Positions 38,857-52,265 of a stretch of 64,000 bases of DNA are shown here, piece after piece. How positions within the stretch are numbered: the first letter of the stretch is position 1; every line of letters starts with the position of its first letter. The notes under the pieces are model-generated. The model ran no database searches. It was not told the origin of the DNA and saw nothing but the letters and a program-made list of their open reading frames with translations. Origin of the DNA: Syngnathus acus (taxonomy: Eukaryota; Chordata; Actinopteri; Syngnathiformes; Syngnathidae); NCBI RefSeq assembly GCF_901709675.1, contig NC_051107.1:4650001-4714000 (forward strand). The letters run 5' to 3'. The translations under genes and the position numbers were made by a program.

Positions 38857-41800
38857 TTAGCTGTTAGAGCAGAGTTTTTAAAAAAATAAAATTGCAGGTG
38901 TGCGTCAACTTGGCGTGGAGAGAAATAATAACTTTGTCCGGCTAATTTGCACTTGGCACAGCTAGCGTGCATCTGGAAGGCCGCAGTAGGACAGTGCATG
39001 CCGACAATTTACAAACGTAAATTAAATGTTCAGCATATCTCGTCATGTTTCCGCAACTTTTAGAAAATGCAGCAAATAGAAATCTCTTTGAGTTGTTAAG
39101 AAAAAAGAATAGACAAGGAGAAAATTGTTTCAGGCTGCCAAAAGCCTTCCGGCAATGTTAATGGACTTGCAGGAATTTCTGGCAAGTACTGGTAATACAT
39201 GTGATGACAATATCCCATATTCTTCATTGTTTGGACCGTGAAGGAGGTAGCACGAGAAAAGGAAAGGAACGTGTCCAAGACTGGCATGTGGGGATTTTTC
39301 TCCTCTTTTTTTTTTCTTTTGGCCATGATTCTGAAATTTATATTTAGCATGAAAACAACACTGCACATTCTTTAGCTCGTGAATGTAGACAGCATGACTA
39401 ATCATACTAAACGAGTTAATTCTGGTCCAAATCACCGAAAAAAAAAAGACTGGACCAGAAGATTATTTCAATTTCTGGATGGTCTCAACCTCGATCTAGC
39501 TAGCTAGCTAGAGGGGACACCTGGAGGGCCTTGAAGCTAACTCAAATACAAATCCACAAGCACAACTACCTGTAAGACACTAAAAGTAGCAGTGAGCCAT
39601 TTGTTAAAGCAGCTTTCGTTTCCCGGAGCGGTTTATTTGAACATATTTGTTTCCTTTTCTAAACGATCATAAGCTCCTATAGCGTTTAAAAAAAACGACT
39701 TGCAGAATCGGCACTTTTCCAGCAACCGCCCGGGGATGAGGAACGCGGAAAGATTAGGTTGAAAGTCTTTATTTGAAAAGATTACCGAAACGCCGTTGTG
39801 ACGATTTAGGATATTATTCCGCCATTTTCTAGGTGTGTGCAGAAGACGTGACAGCTGTCAGTCATTTTGAGACAAGCGTCCTGCAAACATGTCAATTAGG
39901 GGCCGTGGCGAGCCGAGCAGCGTTTTACTCCCTGCGGCCAATGTCAGCACGCCACTTAAGATACGACAAATACGTCCTGACAAAGGCGTAAAATATTCAC
40001 ACGCATATAGTAGCACCCACAAATCATTTATTACTGTACTTTATCTGTTACGTTCTTTCCAATACTTGATTTAAAAATAAATATATGTATATTTTTAGTT
40101 ATCCTTTTTTTTTGGTTGCTCGTCAATTCACTAGCTAGCCAGCTAGCTAACGCTAAACAACATGCTACATGCAACCAGATATTTTTTTATTGTGTCAAGT
40201 AGTGAAACAAATATTGTATATAAGTAACAGCGAAAATATATCTTTACTATTTAATTCATTTACTTTTTACTTCTTTTTTTAGTACTTGAGTGCAGATCGC
40301 GAGTACTTTCATTCGTCAAAAGTAAAGAGTGGAAGCTTACAGGTAAACATGGAGGACGCTAGTTTCGATCCCGCCGTGAAACATGATGGGCCGCATCATC
40401 AAAACCTCACAGATCACACAGCGAAGAGACAAAAGAGCAACGGCAGAAGAATTAAAGAGGACGCAGGCAACAGAAGGGAAGGGTCACCATAACAATAAAA
40501 CAGAGGAACGGCGAGAGAACAAGCGATGGCTGGAGACAAAGCGATGCGTTTGTTGTGTGTCGTATTCATTATAAAAGTGCCCTGACTGTCTTGGCGTCCT
40601 ATCAGGTGGCATCAAAACCCGCGTTCGATCTGGCGGGGGAAAACTACAAAGTCGGCCCGGGGCCCGGCGGAAAGAAGCCTTTTTGATCGCGCTAATTAAA
40701 AGCCATTTTGTTTAAAACAAACAGTCTCAAGTCTAATTGGCTCTTTTCCATAAGAAAGAGAAGGATGTTGAAAGTGGAAGAACGCACGGAGGAGGGAAGA
40801 AAGCGTGTTTGTGCCCGGATCAGAGGGAAGCTGACGTTTTCCAAGCTAACGCCGCCGAGGCCCGCTAGGAATACCCGCTAACAATGTGAACATTCAATAA
40901 AGAGCCCCGTAGAAGTCGTCAAACGTCGGAGACGACGCTCGAGGGACCGCAATCACAAATGCACGGACGAGTTAAACGGCCCCCTACTGGGCTATTATTC
41001 CCGCTTTCAACAGGACACATTATCGTGTCCACATTAAGTAAATGACTCTTTTTTTGTCCCTTCGTAGTCAACACGCGTTGAATATTTTATACGATTGGGA
41101 AATGTGAATAGACTGTCACCTTTTATGGCGCTCTCAATTCAACCAAATTTGATTTGTACAACAGCCTTACTATTAATAGCCTGGCAAATGTCAGCGGAGA
41201 AAGCTTCTCAAAGAATGCAATTACCGTTTGCCTTGCGTTAATGCCGACGTTCGGAAAAAAAAAAACGGGGAAATTGGATAGTTCCGACTTCTAACTAGGA
41301 AAACAGAACACCTCATGTGAGAAACGAAACAAATGGCTCATTGTGGTCGTCGGGAGAGCTGTGCTTAAATTAGCCGTGACTCAAATAGGGAAACGAATTG
41401 GCAGTTCAAAACTATCGCCAAATCTGAACTTTTCAAATCCCACAATCAACGATTACCAAATCAGAACTTATGAAAATACCCCCGTTAGCTAAGCGCAAGC
41501 TAGCAGCCGCTACAGCGCAAATGGGTGGATTTGTATATCGTATGCAATTGAAATGACAAAACAAGTGACGAAAAAGACAAATAGTCAGTTCATAAGTGAC
41601 TGTTTAGAAAAAAAGAACTTTCTGAGTGGCAGACAGAGCAATTTACCGCGCGTATATAACAGAGTACAACAGACGGGCTTTCTTGTCTGCGCCGCAACAC
41701 AAACGTTCACTTATCTATTTGATAATAGGAGTGCGCCGAGCAACGAGCTCCCGACAATACCGAGTGGCGCCCGCAGTCAGACTGACGTGAGATATAATCT

Positions 41801-42645
41801 GCTCCGACGACGACAAGAGGCGGGAAGAAAGCGGCGCGCCATCTTTATGTACGCGACGCAATTAGCGCTTGGATACACAATGAAGCTGTCGGCAACAAAG
41901 CAAAGACAACAAGCTATTGTCGGGGATGATATCTCGGATAAAACACCGAGGGTTGGGGCGGAGAATGTGACACACAAAGTGAGTGAAAGTGGAGCTTAAT
42001 GCGGATGAATTACAAGGTCGCTGAGAAATCTGTAGCGCACGTCGGAAAGAAACGTGACAATGCCGGAGAAAAGAAGACAATCTTTGGTAATTGAAACAAA
42101 ATGGCCGCTTTGCGCAGCTTGTTGGATAGGGTCGTCAAGCTTTTAACTTCATCAGAATTTAGTTCCACTCAGCAAATGAGTTCCTTTCCAACAAGAGGCC
42201 AGCCAAAGTTGAACTTTTTTTTTCATGATTCCAACTGTACTTTTATTTGTTTACTGAAGCAAATCTGCCTTTGGAAATTAATCCCTCCCGGAAACTGTCC
42301 GTCTCGCCACAAGACAATGCGACATTAATTACACAATAAATCCAAAAAAAACAACAGAGTAGACTCACGATGTATTATTAATCCAATTTCACGTGTACCC
42401 TTAATTTTTGTGTTTTTTTTGGGGGGGTAGACGGCTAAAAAAAAAAAAAATCACACAACGCAGCTTAATGAGGTAAACGTAATGATCTGAGATGATCAAA
42501 GACGATCGGTGTTAGGCAAAGTATAGTCACCAATTAGTAAAACAAGCATGGGGGGGAAAGGGACTAAAATATGCATTACCGTTACTGATGAAAAGACAGG
42601 GTCAGAGAGAATGGACTCATTTCACAAATAAAACCACGTGAAGCC

Positions 42646-42647
<2 letters not shown>
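38857..42647. other. Noncoding region with candidate regulatory blocks
   Basis: No recognisable gene. About 40685-40760 (GCGCTAATTAAAAGCC, GTCTAATTGGCTC) and 41130-41240 (CTATTAATAGCCTGGC, AATGCAATTACCG) resemble conserved noncoding elements. GCTAGC-rich words occur at 39497-39510 and 40131-40155. A 148-codon frame at 41553-41999 lies within what chance allows and is not annotated. Confidence 0.4.

Positions 42648-42743
<96 letters not shown>
42648..42743. repeat. (GT)n microsatellite
   Basis: About 95 bp of uninterrupted GT dinucleotides. The open frame running through it is a repeat artefact. Confidence 0.99.
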
Positions 42744-42744
<1 letters not shown>

Positions 42745-45700
42745 CTCCGGAAAAGGGGGTTGTGTACAGTATTGGGGCGTTGTTTAGATTTCCCATGTGT
42801 CTATGAGCAGAGAATGAGTGGAGTCCCTCAAGAGCGCCACGAGAGAAGCTGGCTTTACTTTGATAACAATAATAAGGTAACCCTCTGGCTCACTCTTATA
42901 TCGGCACAATCACCGTTTGAAGCTTATTATAAATTTGCAAAATTTGGAAAATGTTGCCCACGCCAATTTGAGTTCATTAGGGGAAGCTCGAGAGGTTAGC
43001 AAGTTTGACTTAGATGAAACTAATTTGCATAGTCATCTTTTTACATCTCGGTAGTCACAAATCATCCATACAAAAAGTGCATCTAATTATAAAGCACACG
43101 ATCGATTTTTGAGGGGAAAAAAATTCTTGCTGAGCCGTTTTAATGGATTGTAGATTGTGTAACTTTGCCACTCATGGCCGACAGCAAGCAATCATCTCTA
43201 TATATCTCACTTGACAATGGCAGAGAATGTCGAGCTACGTGCGACCCTGAGACCGCCGCGCGCCATATGTCGAATGTGAATTACATGTTACAGGTATGAA
43301 AGAATAGCAGGACGATGTTCAGTCTTTGGTATTATGATAAATTTGTGCTTTGGGTCTTTGGACCAAATCCTGAGGCCAATATTTTTCTCACTGGCACATT
43401 GAACTCAGATTTAAAACGGTCTAAGCTAGATGGAGCAAAGCAGCCCCAGATTAAAACAAAGGCTAGCTTGTCTCGCCGAGGACTATCAACATTTGTTTGG
43501 GACTTTGTTTACTTCTTGTACAAGATCAACCCCACTTTTTTTTTGTCAGCTGAGCCCTACAAAAGAAGCCTCATAAATTGCATTGGGGAGAATATATTTG
43601 AAGGACTGACAGATGTCTCCTCCTATCTGACTCATACCTGCATCTAAAAAGATTTCCGTCAAGGGAGTGTGAGCTAAACTACGGCTGTATTATAATACGG
43701 CATAATCTCACAATATGACGTCTGAAAATGATTGTTGTTTTCAAAACAATCGTTCACTTCATGCATTGAAATCATTGAGCGCTTATTATAACGCTCCGTG
43801 TTTATCGACTACCTTATGTAGAGCATGAGCAATTTCACTCCAGCTAAATGAAATGATTCATCCCCCTGCCTCACTGTACCTCCCCTGCTTCCTTCTTCTA
43901 ATGTGCAGTTTGCTGCCCACTGTACCTTGTAAATGCCACAGTGTGCCTGAGCAGAGGAGGGAAAGGGCTCAGGGGCAATCAGCGAACGTGCGGGGGCCGA
44001 CCGATGGGCTTCAGAGGCTGACAAAACTCTATCGTACGGCTGATCCCTGTCCAATTCGCTTTCACACTTGGTTAGTTTGCGTTCGGCTAAAGCGGCGGAA
44101 AACAAAAGGCGGTCATCGGCGGCGTCTTTGGTCTAAAGTTAGCTCGGCGGGGAAACGAGGGAGCGTCTGAAGAGTGATAAGTCGCCGATGACACACATCG
44201 TTAGTCATTTAGCGTCAAAGTGCGGCTGTGTTTCAGTCCGTTTGTCAATCAAGGTCAATTTTGAAGTTGCCGTTTGTCGCATTTCAAATGGTCACAACGT
44301 ATATTGTTGATATTTTAAAAACGGCAAAAATCGGACAAAGGTTTTACATTTTTGACCAAAACAGCTAAATTGGTTCCTAAAAAAAAGAAAGCTACAAAGG
44401 TGTCCACTCCATAGCACTATTTAATCCTTGGAAAATCCATTTTTCAGAATTCTTTCATCCTCTCCTACTTGTATAACTCGGGAACAAAGCTCGACATTTT
44501 CTCTGTTATGTTTCGAAAGAACGATTTGGCCGAGTCATGGAGCTGTGGCCTGTGTTTTTGTAATCGCTCCTGATACATCAAAACTAAGCATCTCACATGT
44601 CCTCATTTATTTAAAAGGTGCATCGAATCAAAATCATGCGAAACACTCCTGAGGTTTATTTCGCTGTCGTTGTTTGTTGTTAAAAGTCTGAGGCTCGAAC
44701 GAGCCTAACTTGGACTCAGAATAGACCTATTGTTGCTTATCTGTATGTTAATCAGTGGGATGATGATCTTCATTTTCTTCCTCCACGCAATCCAACCTCA
44801 CCGCTGCCTATTTGACTGTCATGCTACAAATTGCCTTTTTTTTAAATTTCCCTCTGGCACGTACGTACAAAAGGAGGACAGTGAAGTCAGTCTGCGACAT
44901 TATTGAATTAAAGCCGAGACGCGTGTACAAACATGCTAAAGCAGCAGGTATTCCTCCCGGTCCAGCTAGCTTGGGAAAATTTGGCGGCGTGCCCCGGACC
45001 CCCTGCTGCCTGAGGCTTGAGAGTCTGGCCAAAAAAAACACGGAGGCAACCCCTAAAACCGGCACTCAGAGCTTGACAAGACTAAATCATTGAGTCCACA
45101 GTCGGTTAATAGCAACAGAAAGAGTTATTTGTGTTTTTTTTCCCTATGAATTCTTTCTAATTTGATTTATGAAAATTATGACTAAAAATACACATCAATA
45201 TTTTCCAGAAATTATTTTTAAAATGTATTTCCCAACTGATTCAATTTCAACTCCTCATCTGGTCAAATATAGCTCAGGCTTAAACTCCCTCTAGCGGCTG
45301 AAATGACACATTACAGTCATTTACTGCTGTCTTTTTTTTTTTTTTTTACTTTGCTGTTTGATCACATAAATGCATGATGATTGTTCCGTCCGAGACGGAG
45401 GAGTAAGAAGGAAGCACAGGAAGTTGTTGGAGTATAAACAAAGCGCAATGGAGGAAGCAGGGGTCAAGACGAGCACTTCCTGTTGAAAGCTCACCGAAAT
45501 TCCTCTAGTTCATAATCGCATCGTTGCATTTTGCTCATTTCCAACACACAGATTTATTCTATTTTTAAAAAATCCATCATTTTTCCTCCATTTATTCTAT
45601 TTAAAAAAATCCATCATGATGTTTTATTTCCTTTTTGTTTTGTTTTTTTAAATATGACCACAATGTCATTTTGGGGTTATTAAAGTTCACACAATTGTCA

Positions 45701-47140
45701 GATGTCCGCTTTGGATTTAGCCCGACAAAACGTCAGCATCTGGCTAGCATTATTCAAGCATATCATGATGAATGCTGATAATCTGGTATTATTATTTGTC
45801 AAACTCAATTACAGTAATTGGGGTTATTGCTTTTCGTTCCCACACACACACACAATATCCCAAAAGAAAACATTCTGATTTTTAAAGGCTGTTTCCAAAA
45901 ATGCACACTCAGTTTATCTTAATTTCATATTATACGGCGGCACCGCTTCCCACACAATTCTTACTCAGGCTGCTTAAAAAGTGTTATCAGCACTTTAGAG
46001 AAGCTGCAGCGCAACCAAATTTAAAAGGCAAAGCATATGGTGAACATAAGAATGATCTCCGCAGACTTAGCGCCAATAGCATCTGTATTTTAACAGTCTA
46101 TCAGCTGTGGTGAGGGAGGGGAGGGGGAGGGAGGGGGTGCAAAAAGCTCCGAGGGATTTGGGAGAAAAGGATATGATTGCATTTATGTCCCATCAAGCCG
46201 CTTGCTGGATCCAAGGGAATGCCTAATATACGTCTGTATTTGGTCACCAGCTTACATCTGTCTGCTTATGGATTTAGGAGTTCAAAAAAAAAAACTATTT
46301 TGTTAAAAAAAAAAAAAAAAAAAAGAGGCGCCTCTCAACCGAGCCAGTGACTAATAACTAAAACCGACAGGGATGGCAGTCACACGCACGCACACACACA
46401 GTGACAACCACGCGCAACAAAGGCGAGCAAATCTGACACATTTTCTCTGACATTCTCCTCAAGCCTCGCATATCTTACATATCCTCAACACGCCACGATT
46501 ATCACATATAGGTCGTTAAAGTGTGAACAACAGAGACTATGCAAAGAATTAAAAAATATATGTTTGAACAGACTAAATTAGTTCTTCAATAATACGTCTG
46601 CTCCGATACTGCACACCGATACCACCTTACCGGTAAAATATAGTCAAGCTGGCTAAAACTCTAAAAATCACATGCTGGACAGGAATGACTTTAAATGACC
46701 CCGAAAGAACCCAATTGATCATTGTAACCCGATCGGCCGCCATGACCTTGTAAATCGGTCATCGCTCGGCCCATTGAAAAGATAAACGATTTGTTATCGT
46801 CGGCGTCCAAACGTGGAGGTGAGGTCATTGGGCCCGTCTGCCCCACGACAACGCTCATTGTTCTAGGCACCCACGCGGGACTTCCTGTTTCTGATAATAA
46901 AACACTCCTAAGGGTGGAGGGGGTTACCCGAGCCGACCCTACAATTCACCCCAAACAATTATATGTGTCAGCCGTCACCTGACGCAAAAACACAAAAATA
47001 GTTAAAAAAGGAAAGCTAAACTGTGGCGGGCGTGTGAATGGGTGTGTAGACTTGCGCAATTTCATTTCAGAAAAATCCAAGGATTGAAACAAGGGTAGAC
47101 TTTTTCTATTTGTTGTATGTGTTTCACTAAGTTACGAAAG
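42744..47140. other. Noncoding region; strong candidate regulatory block 45.9-46.27 kb
   Basis: No recognisable gene. The best candidate is 45900-46270: complex, non-repetitive text such as GCACTTTAGAGAAGCTGCAG, AAGCATATGGTGAACATAAG and ATGATTGCATTTATGTCCC, interrupted by a G-rich tract at about 46112-46138. 43580-43680 is similar in texture. Long A-runs lie near 46286-46324, and a T-run at about 45331-45347. Confidence 0.4.
45553..45617. repeat. Imperfect 38-bp tandem duplication
   Basis: TTTATTCTATTT, an A-run and ATCCATCAT occur in the same order twice, at 45553-45580 and 45591-45617, offset by 38 bp. This is a small local duplication in AT-rich DNA. Confidence 0.7.
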
Positions 47141-47212
47141 TGGATATAATGGCGTCACTATACACGATCAAGCAAATGGATATAATGGCGTCACTATACA
47201 ACATCAAGCAAA
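47141..47212. repeat. Two-copy 36-bp tandem repeat
   Basis: TGGATATAATGGCGTCACTA followed by TACA, a variable base pair and ATCAAGCAAA occurs at 47141-47176 and again at 47177-47212. The copies are almost identical, which points to a recent duplication. An A-run follows directly. Confidence 0.92.
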
Positions 47213-48105
47213 AAAAAAAAAAATCCGTTCATGGCCTTGGAGATGCTTGAAAAGCACGAGCGAGTGGCTCTTTTTCCAAAGTGTCAAAATTACAGCCACA
47301 ATCAATGTTGATAATACCTCGGCTTCCTATATGCTTCCTCCTTTGCTTCTCAAAGGTAAATGGTAACAATTTTCCCCTTTCACTCTACGCCGCTTTCTTA
47401 CTCATTTGGAAAATACGGAAGGTTTTTTTGCTTTTTTTTGTCTTTCGCCGCAACGCTGAAAGCCTTTTGACCCAGCAAGTGAGGTTTTGTTGACAGATTG
47501 ATGCTTTCACACTGACATTAGCTTGATTCGGCAACGTTCAGAGGCCGCTCGACGCCCCCGTGGAACAAATGCCCTTGAATTTCACTCCCCCCCCTCCCTC
47601 ACCCCAAATAATCCCCTTGTGCCACTCTCAGTGTAGAGCAGCGGGCAAAACGTCCACCTATTATTTGCCTTCCCGTCACTTTGTCTGCCTTCTTGCTAAT
47701 CATTATATTTATCAAAGTGGCGCTTTCACCTTTTGACAGGTGCTGTTGTGGATGATGCGGATGAATAAAAAAAATAAAAAAACGGAAGACAAGGTGGCGA
47801 CACGCATGCAACCTGACATTAAACCTTCATAACGGTAAAAAGACGCAGACACAATGTAAATGCAGCGCTTATGTAAAGGGGAGGAGCAACTTCTCTCAAT
47901 GTATCGAGAGAATAAAGTGCAAATAAATGACTAAGGACGTTTTAATGGTTGAGTGATTATTAAAACTCAACCCTGATTTTTTATGACTTTTCAGCTAAGC
48001 AAATAAATTTAAGAATTGGCTGACATGAAGTGGATTTTTATTTTTTAATTAATTTTTTTTTACCATCATGGACTTACCAACTTTTTTTGTCATGGAATAA
48101 ATGAA

Positions 48106-48173
48106 TTTATTATTATTATTATTATTAAGTATTATTATTATTAAGTATTAAGTATTATTATTATTATTATTAT
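48106..48173. repeat. (ATT)n microsatellite
   Basis: Trinucleotide ATT repeats interrupted three times by AAGT, about 68 bp in total. Confidence 0.96.
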
Positions 48174-50096
48174 CATCTCAATGGTTAACTCATTCAGTGC
48201 CAATGACGGCTATAGACGTCAAAGCTCCATTTTAACTGATGAAAAAAACGTTCTGTCCACATAACGCCATCAATGTGTGCAAGCCAGAAGTGCAATAACA
48301 TTGAGGTTTTGGAAGTGTTTGGATTCTGCAACAGAGTTATGTTGTCTTAACGTACAAACACGAGGTATTGTCGAGCCCCACTTGCAGTGGGTCACCGCCG
48401 AGGGGAGTTCAGAGGGTCCAAAACCTGCCCCCCTTGCCCAAACACACACAAGACACCAGCTCGTCAAAGAACCCTTTATGCACTGTTCGTTTTTTTTTTC
48501 TTCCGCAAGAAAAACTCTCTTTATTTCTATATTGTGATAGTTAAACCACCGTATGCATACATGACTTTTTTATTTTTTTTTCTTTCATTCAAACGAGCAC
48601 ATAAATGAACATTCATAAGACAGAAAGGCAAAAGGCAAACACATACGCACGGTGTCACAATTGGGTCATTTATGTCCCTCTCCGCACCCCACGTTCAGAC
48701 TTGGCAGGCGTCTGACGGCTGTGTTGTTTCAGCGAACGCACTTCACATTTATGCAAAAACACAGTCGCTGTGTGTGGTTGAAAAAAAAAAGAAATTGTGC
48801 ACATTTGAAGTTGCGGAATAAAACCTCTTTGTATTAATCGAGTTCAACTCGTGTCGAACGTGCATTTCACATTAAATTGATAAAACAGATTTGGGAGTTT
48901 TTTTTATGGGACGGAAGTTGTTCATTGGCCAGTTGGCTGCCACGCTCGTTGCCTAAGCTGGCACATTGCTGAGGTGGTCAGCATGCAATGGGTTACTATG
49001 TGTGTGTGTGTCCGTGTGTGTGTGTGTGACTCACTCCCACCTGCAGGGAGACAGTGTGGTGCCAGCTGCCAGGCCTGGAGAGCATTAGTCAGAAGTAACA
49101 TCTCTCCCTTTTGATACACATGTAGACAAATATTCGGCATACCACTGAATAATTAGTACATTGATGTTTAATTGAGCGTGGGGGGCATTGAGGACTTCAT
49201 TTTTTAAATTATTTTTGAAAAGATTTTTTTATTTCACAAGGCGATTCGTGTATTTTTACAAAATATCCGAATGACTCGGCCCATCAATCGTTCGTTTTAA
49301 AAATCAAGTGTGGCCTTGGAGAATGATCCTCCCCGACCCCTCCCATGGCCTAAAACGATATGAATGAAAGTGTTTCTTCTTCTCCATTACAACCCCGATG
49401 AGAACTAAAACAGCTTTTACCACAAAGCAAATCAGGCTTTGGTGCTGAAGCTGTGTGAGTGACACTGATCTCCGGGTGAGTGTGTGCGCGCCTGATCTCC
49501 ATCCATCCGTCCATCTAGCCGTCCATCCATTTACTCTAAGCTCTTAAGCAGCGCTGCTGTTCAAAAGTCTCCTAAAACTCTAAGCCAAGAGAGATAACAT
49601 GAGCGGCGGGGAGGATAACGTAGATGTCATGTCAGGCGCGCACAACCGCCGCCCAGTGTTCCTCTCGTGTTAACAAAACCCATCACACCGCTGTCTGTCT
49701 GTCTATGTGAAGGCATGCGGTAATCTCTTTTTAATCACCAGCTCTTATTTACCCCCCCAAAAAAAAAAAATTAATGCGTCCGAAAAGGGACAGTAGGATG
49801 ATGGCGATCACGATGATGATGATTTTGTGATTAAATGATGCCATCAATGTGTTGTGGATTAACACGGCCATGGAAATAGATTAGTTCTGCAATGGGTTTG
49901 AGCGGCAGGCCTCCAAAGGTGCACAGCATTTTTTTTTTTTTTTTAAAGAGAGAGCTTGTGGGTTTGTTTGCTGCTAGCGCCACCCTCTGGTAAATGCAGA
50001 CATGGCATTAAAAGTCATTAAGAGTTAAATGACCTGATTTGCAAAAGAATCAGTTAATATTATATTAGTAATAGAATATTATATTAATAAAGTAAT

Positions 50097-50315
50097 TAAT
50101 ATTACTTTAATATAATACAAACATGATTTTTAGATTGATTTTTTTTTAATTAAATGTATGTTCCTTTCATTGTAAAAAATAATATATAAAATATTTAATA
50201 CTAAAACTAAAAAAGCTCAACAGTAATATTACTTTAATACAATAAAAAAAAATTAAATCAAATGTATGTGTTCCTTTCATTGTAATAAAAAAATAATGTA
50301 TAAAATATTTAATAC
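50097..50315. repeat. Diverged tandem duplication, about 125-bp unit, AT-rich
   Basis: TAATATTACTTTAATA, ATGTATGTTCCTTTCATTGTA and TATAAAATATTTAATACTA appear in the same order at about 50097-50202 and 50223-50315. The copies differ by small indels in the A- and T-runs. Confidence 0.8.
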
Positions 50316-50873
50316 TATTTTTAAAATACTGCACGTTTTTAACAAGATAAAAAAAAAAATGGCTATCAAGTGAATGCTCAAAGGGAGGGTAAAAGAAAAG
50401 GCAAATAGGAGACAAACAGGCCCCAGAAGAGGAAGCAAAGACGACTACACAAAGTGGCGCCGAGTTCATTAATTAGACTTTCAAATTGGACTAACTCAAG
50501 ATGACAGCGCAGTTCTTGTCAAATCACATCAAGCCCCCCCGGCCAGAGGGGAGGAAAGGGCGGCCGCACATGCTCAGAGCCAAACGTGGCTCTTTGGAGC
50601 TGAATGGCTGCCATCTTCCTCTCGCTCTCCTCCGTCTCCCTTCTCCCTGGCCCTCGCTCGCTCCTTTGCCTCGAATTACATCCCGACGCCTCTCTTGTGC
50701 CCTTGCGTGAATGTCACGGGCGCCTTAACATGAAGTGACGGGACATCATCAACATCATTTTGGGGGACAAATGGAGGGTTCCTGCTTTTTGATCACAAAG
50801 AATCATTTCCATGCTAAACATAAAATGTTGGGTTTTATTGTGCCACATCATTAGGGGCACCTTTAATCTCGGG

Positions 50874-50915
50874 CAGGGGTGTGTAAACTTTTGTGCTCAA
50901 GGCCCAAGTTTGAAT
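50874..50915 (+). mobile_element. hAT-type terminal fragment (CAGGGGTGTGTAAACTTT)
   Basis: The text CAGGGGTGTGTAAACTTTTG followed by a GCTCAAGGCCCA-like stretch matches the end of a second common hAT-derived family in vertebrates. TTAAACACCCTTG at 51459-51471 could be a decayed opposite end about 600 bp away, but no target-site duplication is visible. Only the left end is claimed. Confidence 0.4.
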
Positions 50916-51814
50916 TTTTTTTTTAAATTGACAAAAAATAAAATAAATAAAAATTCCAATTGATGTTTTAATTCTAATATTTTAACCAAATATTTAATTA
51001 AGCAAAAGCCACAGATACATACAATATATTTAATTATTTTATTTATATATAAAAATAAAGTGGACCAATGAACTAATTTAAAGTTGTTTTTTTTACCAGG
51101 TTACATTTCTTACTCCATATTTAACTTGCTTTTGAATCCTTGGTGCTATAAAAAAAATAAAAAAGTAAGGTTGTCGTGTGAATGTAATTTATTAAGCACG
51201 ATTGCATGAGACAAGTCACTTCATGCACTTTGCACAATTTTCTTTTTCCATTCTCAGTACAATGCAAGGACAGTGAAAAGATTGCATGTGAGTTAAATTT
51301 TCCAGTCCAAGTTAGACGAGGGTTGTCCAATCACTGGGTGTGCGTCCGCACTGCAAGACAAAATAAGATTGACAAGAAAAAACTCTTGTCACTAAGCAAT
51401 AAAAGTTCTTCTCACCCAGTGCCTCTTAATTGCAAATCACAAATGAGAAAAAATGAAATTAAACACCCTTGAGCAAATCGGCGGGGCGACACAACAGAGA
51501 GGAGGAATAATAACAATCACAACAAAATGTTCCCCCAATCCGTGACAGCTGCGGCGACAAATCCAATTATTTGCCTCTCATTCTGCAAATTTGTTCTAAT
51601 GGTCCAAGTGAGAAAGTAAATAAACGCACGCGAAGGGGAAACAAAAGGATGTGATTTCTAATTAACTTGAAAGAGGAACAGGAAGGGCGACTTAGTAAAC
51701 CCATCTTTCATCCGCAGCCTCGGACCACTCGTTTGTTTGTTGCACAATGTTGCCGCTCGCCTCCAAATGAAATGTCAACAGATTTAAAGGCGCCGACGCG
51801 CTGTTTTGCTCGAT

Positions 51815-51820
51815 TTTATT
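51815..51820 (-). terminator. Candidate polyadenylation signal of bcat1
   Basis: TTTATT here is AATAAA on the minus strand, about 450 nt beyond the bcat1 stop codon. It is the first canonical signal I see downstream of the gene. It has not been checked against cleavage-site context. Confidence 0.25.
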
Positions 51821-52265
51821 GTTCATTAAGCTTCCCCGGCGCTTGTCCGAGGCTTCTTCGTTTTGCGGCATCTCGGCTTTTTGAAGATCACAAAAAAATT
51901 GCTGAGGCAATAATTGGGTTTGTGCAATTACGCCGGGCTTAATGAGAGAAGGCAGGAGTTTGCCACTCGGGCCTCTATCTCGGGATGAAGCCACAAAGCA
52001 CATTGTGCAAGTGGGGGGGGGGGGGCGTTCAGAAGGCACCCGAGCAGCACGCACATCTCTCGTGAGGCCTACATGATAGATGGAGCGCTCATCTCCTGCC
52101 TCCCAGTGATTACAAAAACAATAATAAACAGATTTAGTTAACTTCTGAAAGTGAAATATTTATGATTTGTGGACATCTCTCATCTTGCAAACACCAATTA
52201 AACTGTTGCTGTTTGGGGGGGGATCTGCGCCGTTGTGGGAGTGGTCAATTTGTATGATGAATAAT

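Larger units (their letters stand above)
47213..51800. other. Noncoding region between desert and bcat1, rich in candidate elements
   Basis: No recognisable gene. Candidate conserved noncoding blocks are about 47275-47390, 47600-47760 (CTTGCTAATCATTATATTTA, TTTTGACAGGTGCTGTTG), 49540-49930 (GGTAATCTCTTTTTAATCAC, TTTGTGATTAAATGATGCC), 50400-50860 and 51540-51650 (AATCCAATTATTTGCCTC). Simple or repeated DNA at 48106-48173, 50097-50315 and 50874-50915 is listed separately. GCGCCACCCTCTGG at 49978-49991 is a weak CTCF-like word. Confidence 0.4.

Noticed and set aside
41553-41999. 148-codon ATG frame
   Set aside because: A frame this long is expected roughly once or twice by chance in 52 kb at this composition. 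It has no recognisable domain or splice signals.
50874-51471. Complete 600-bp hAT element
   Set aside because: The left end is convincing, but the proposed right end (TTAAACACCCTTG) is weak and there is no target-site duplication, so only the left fragment is annotated.
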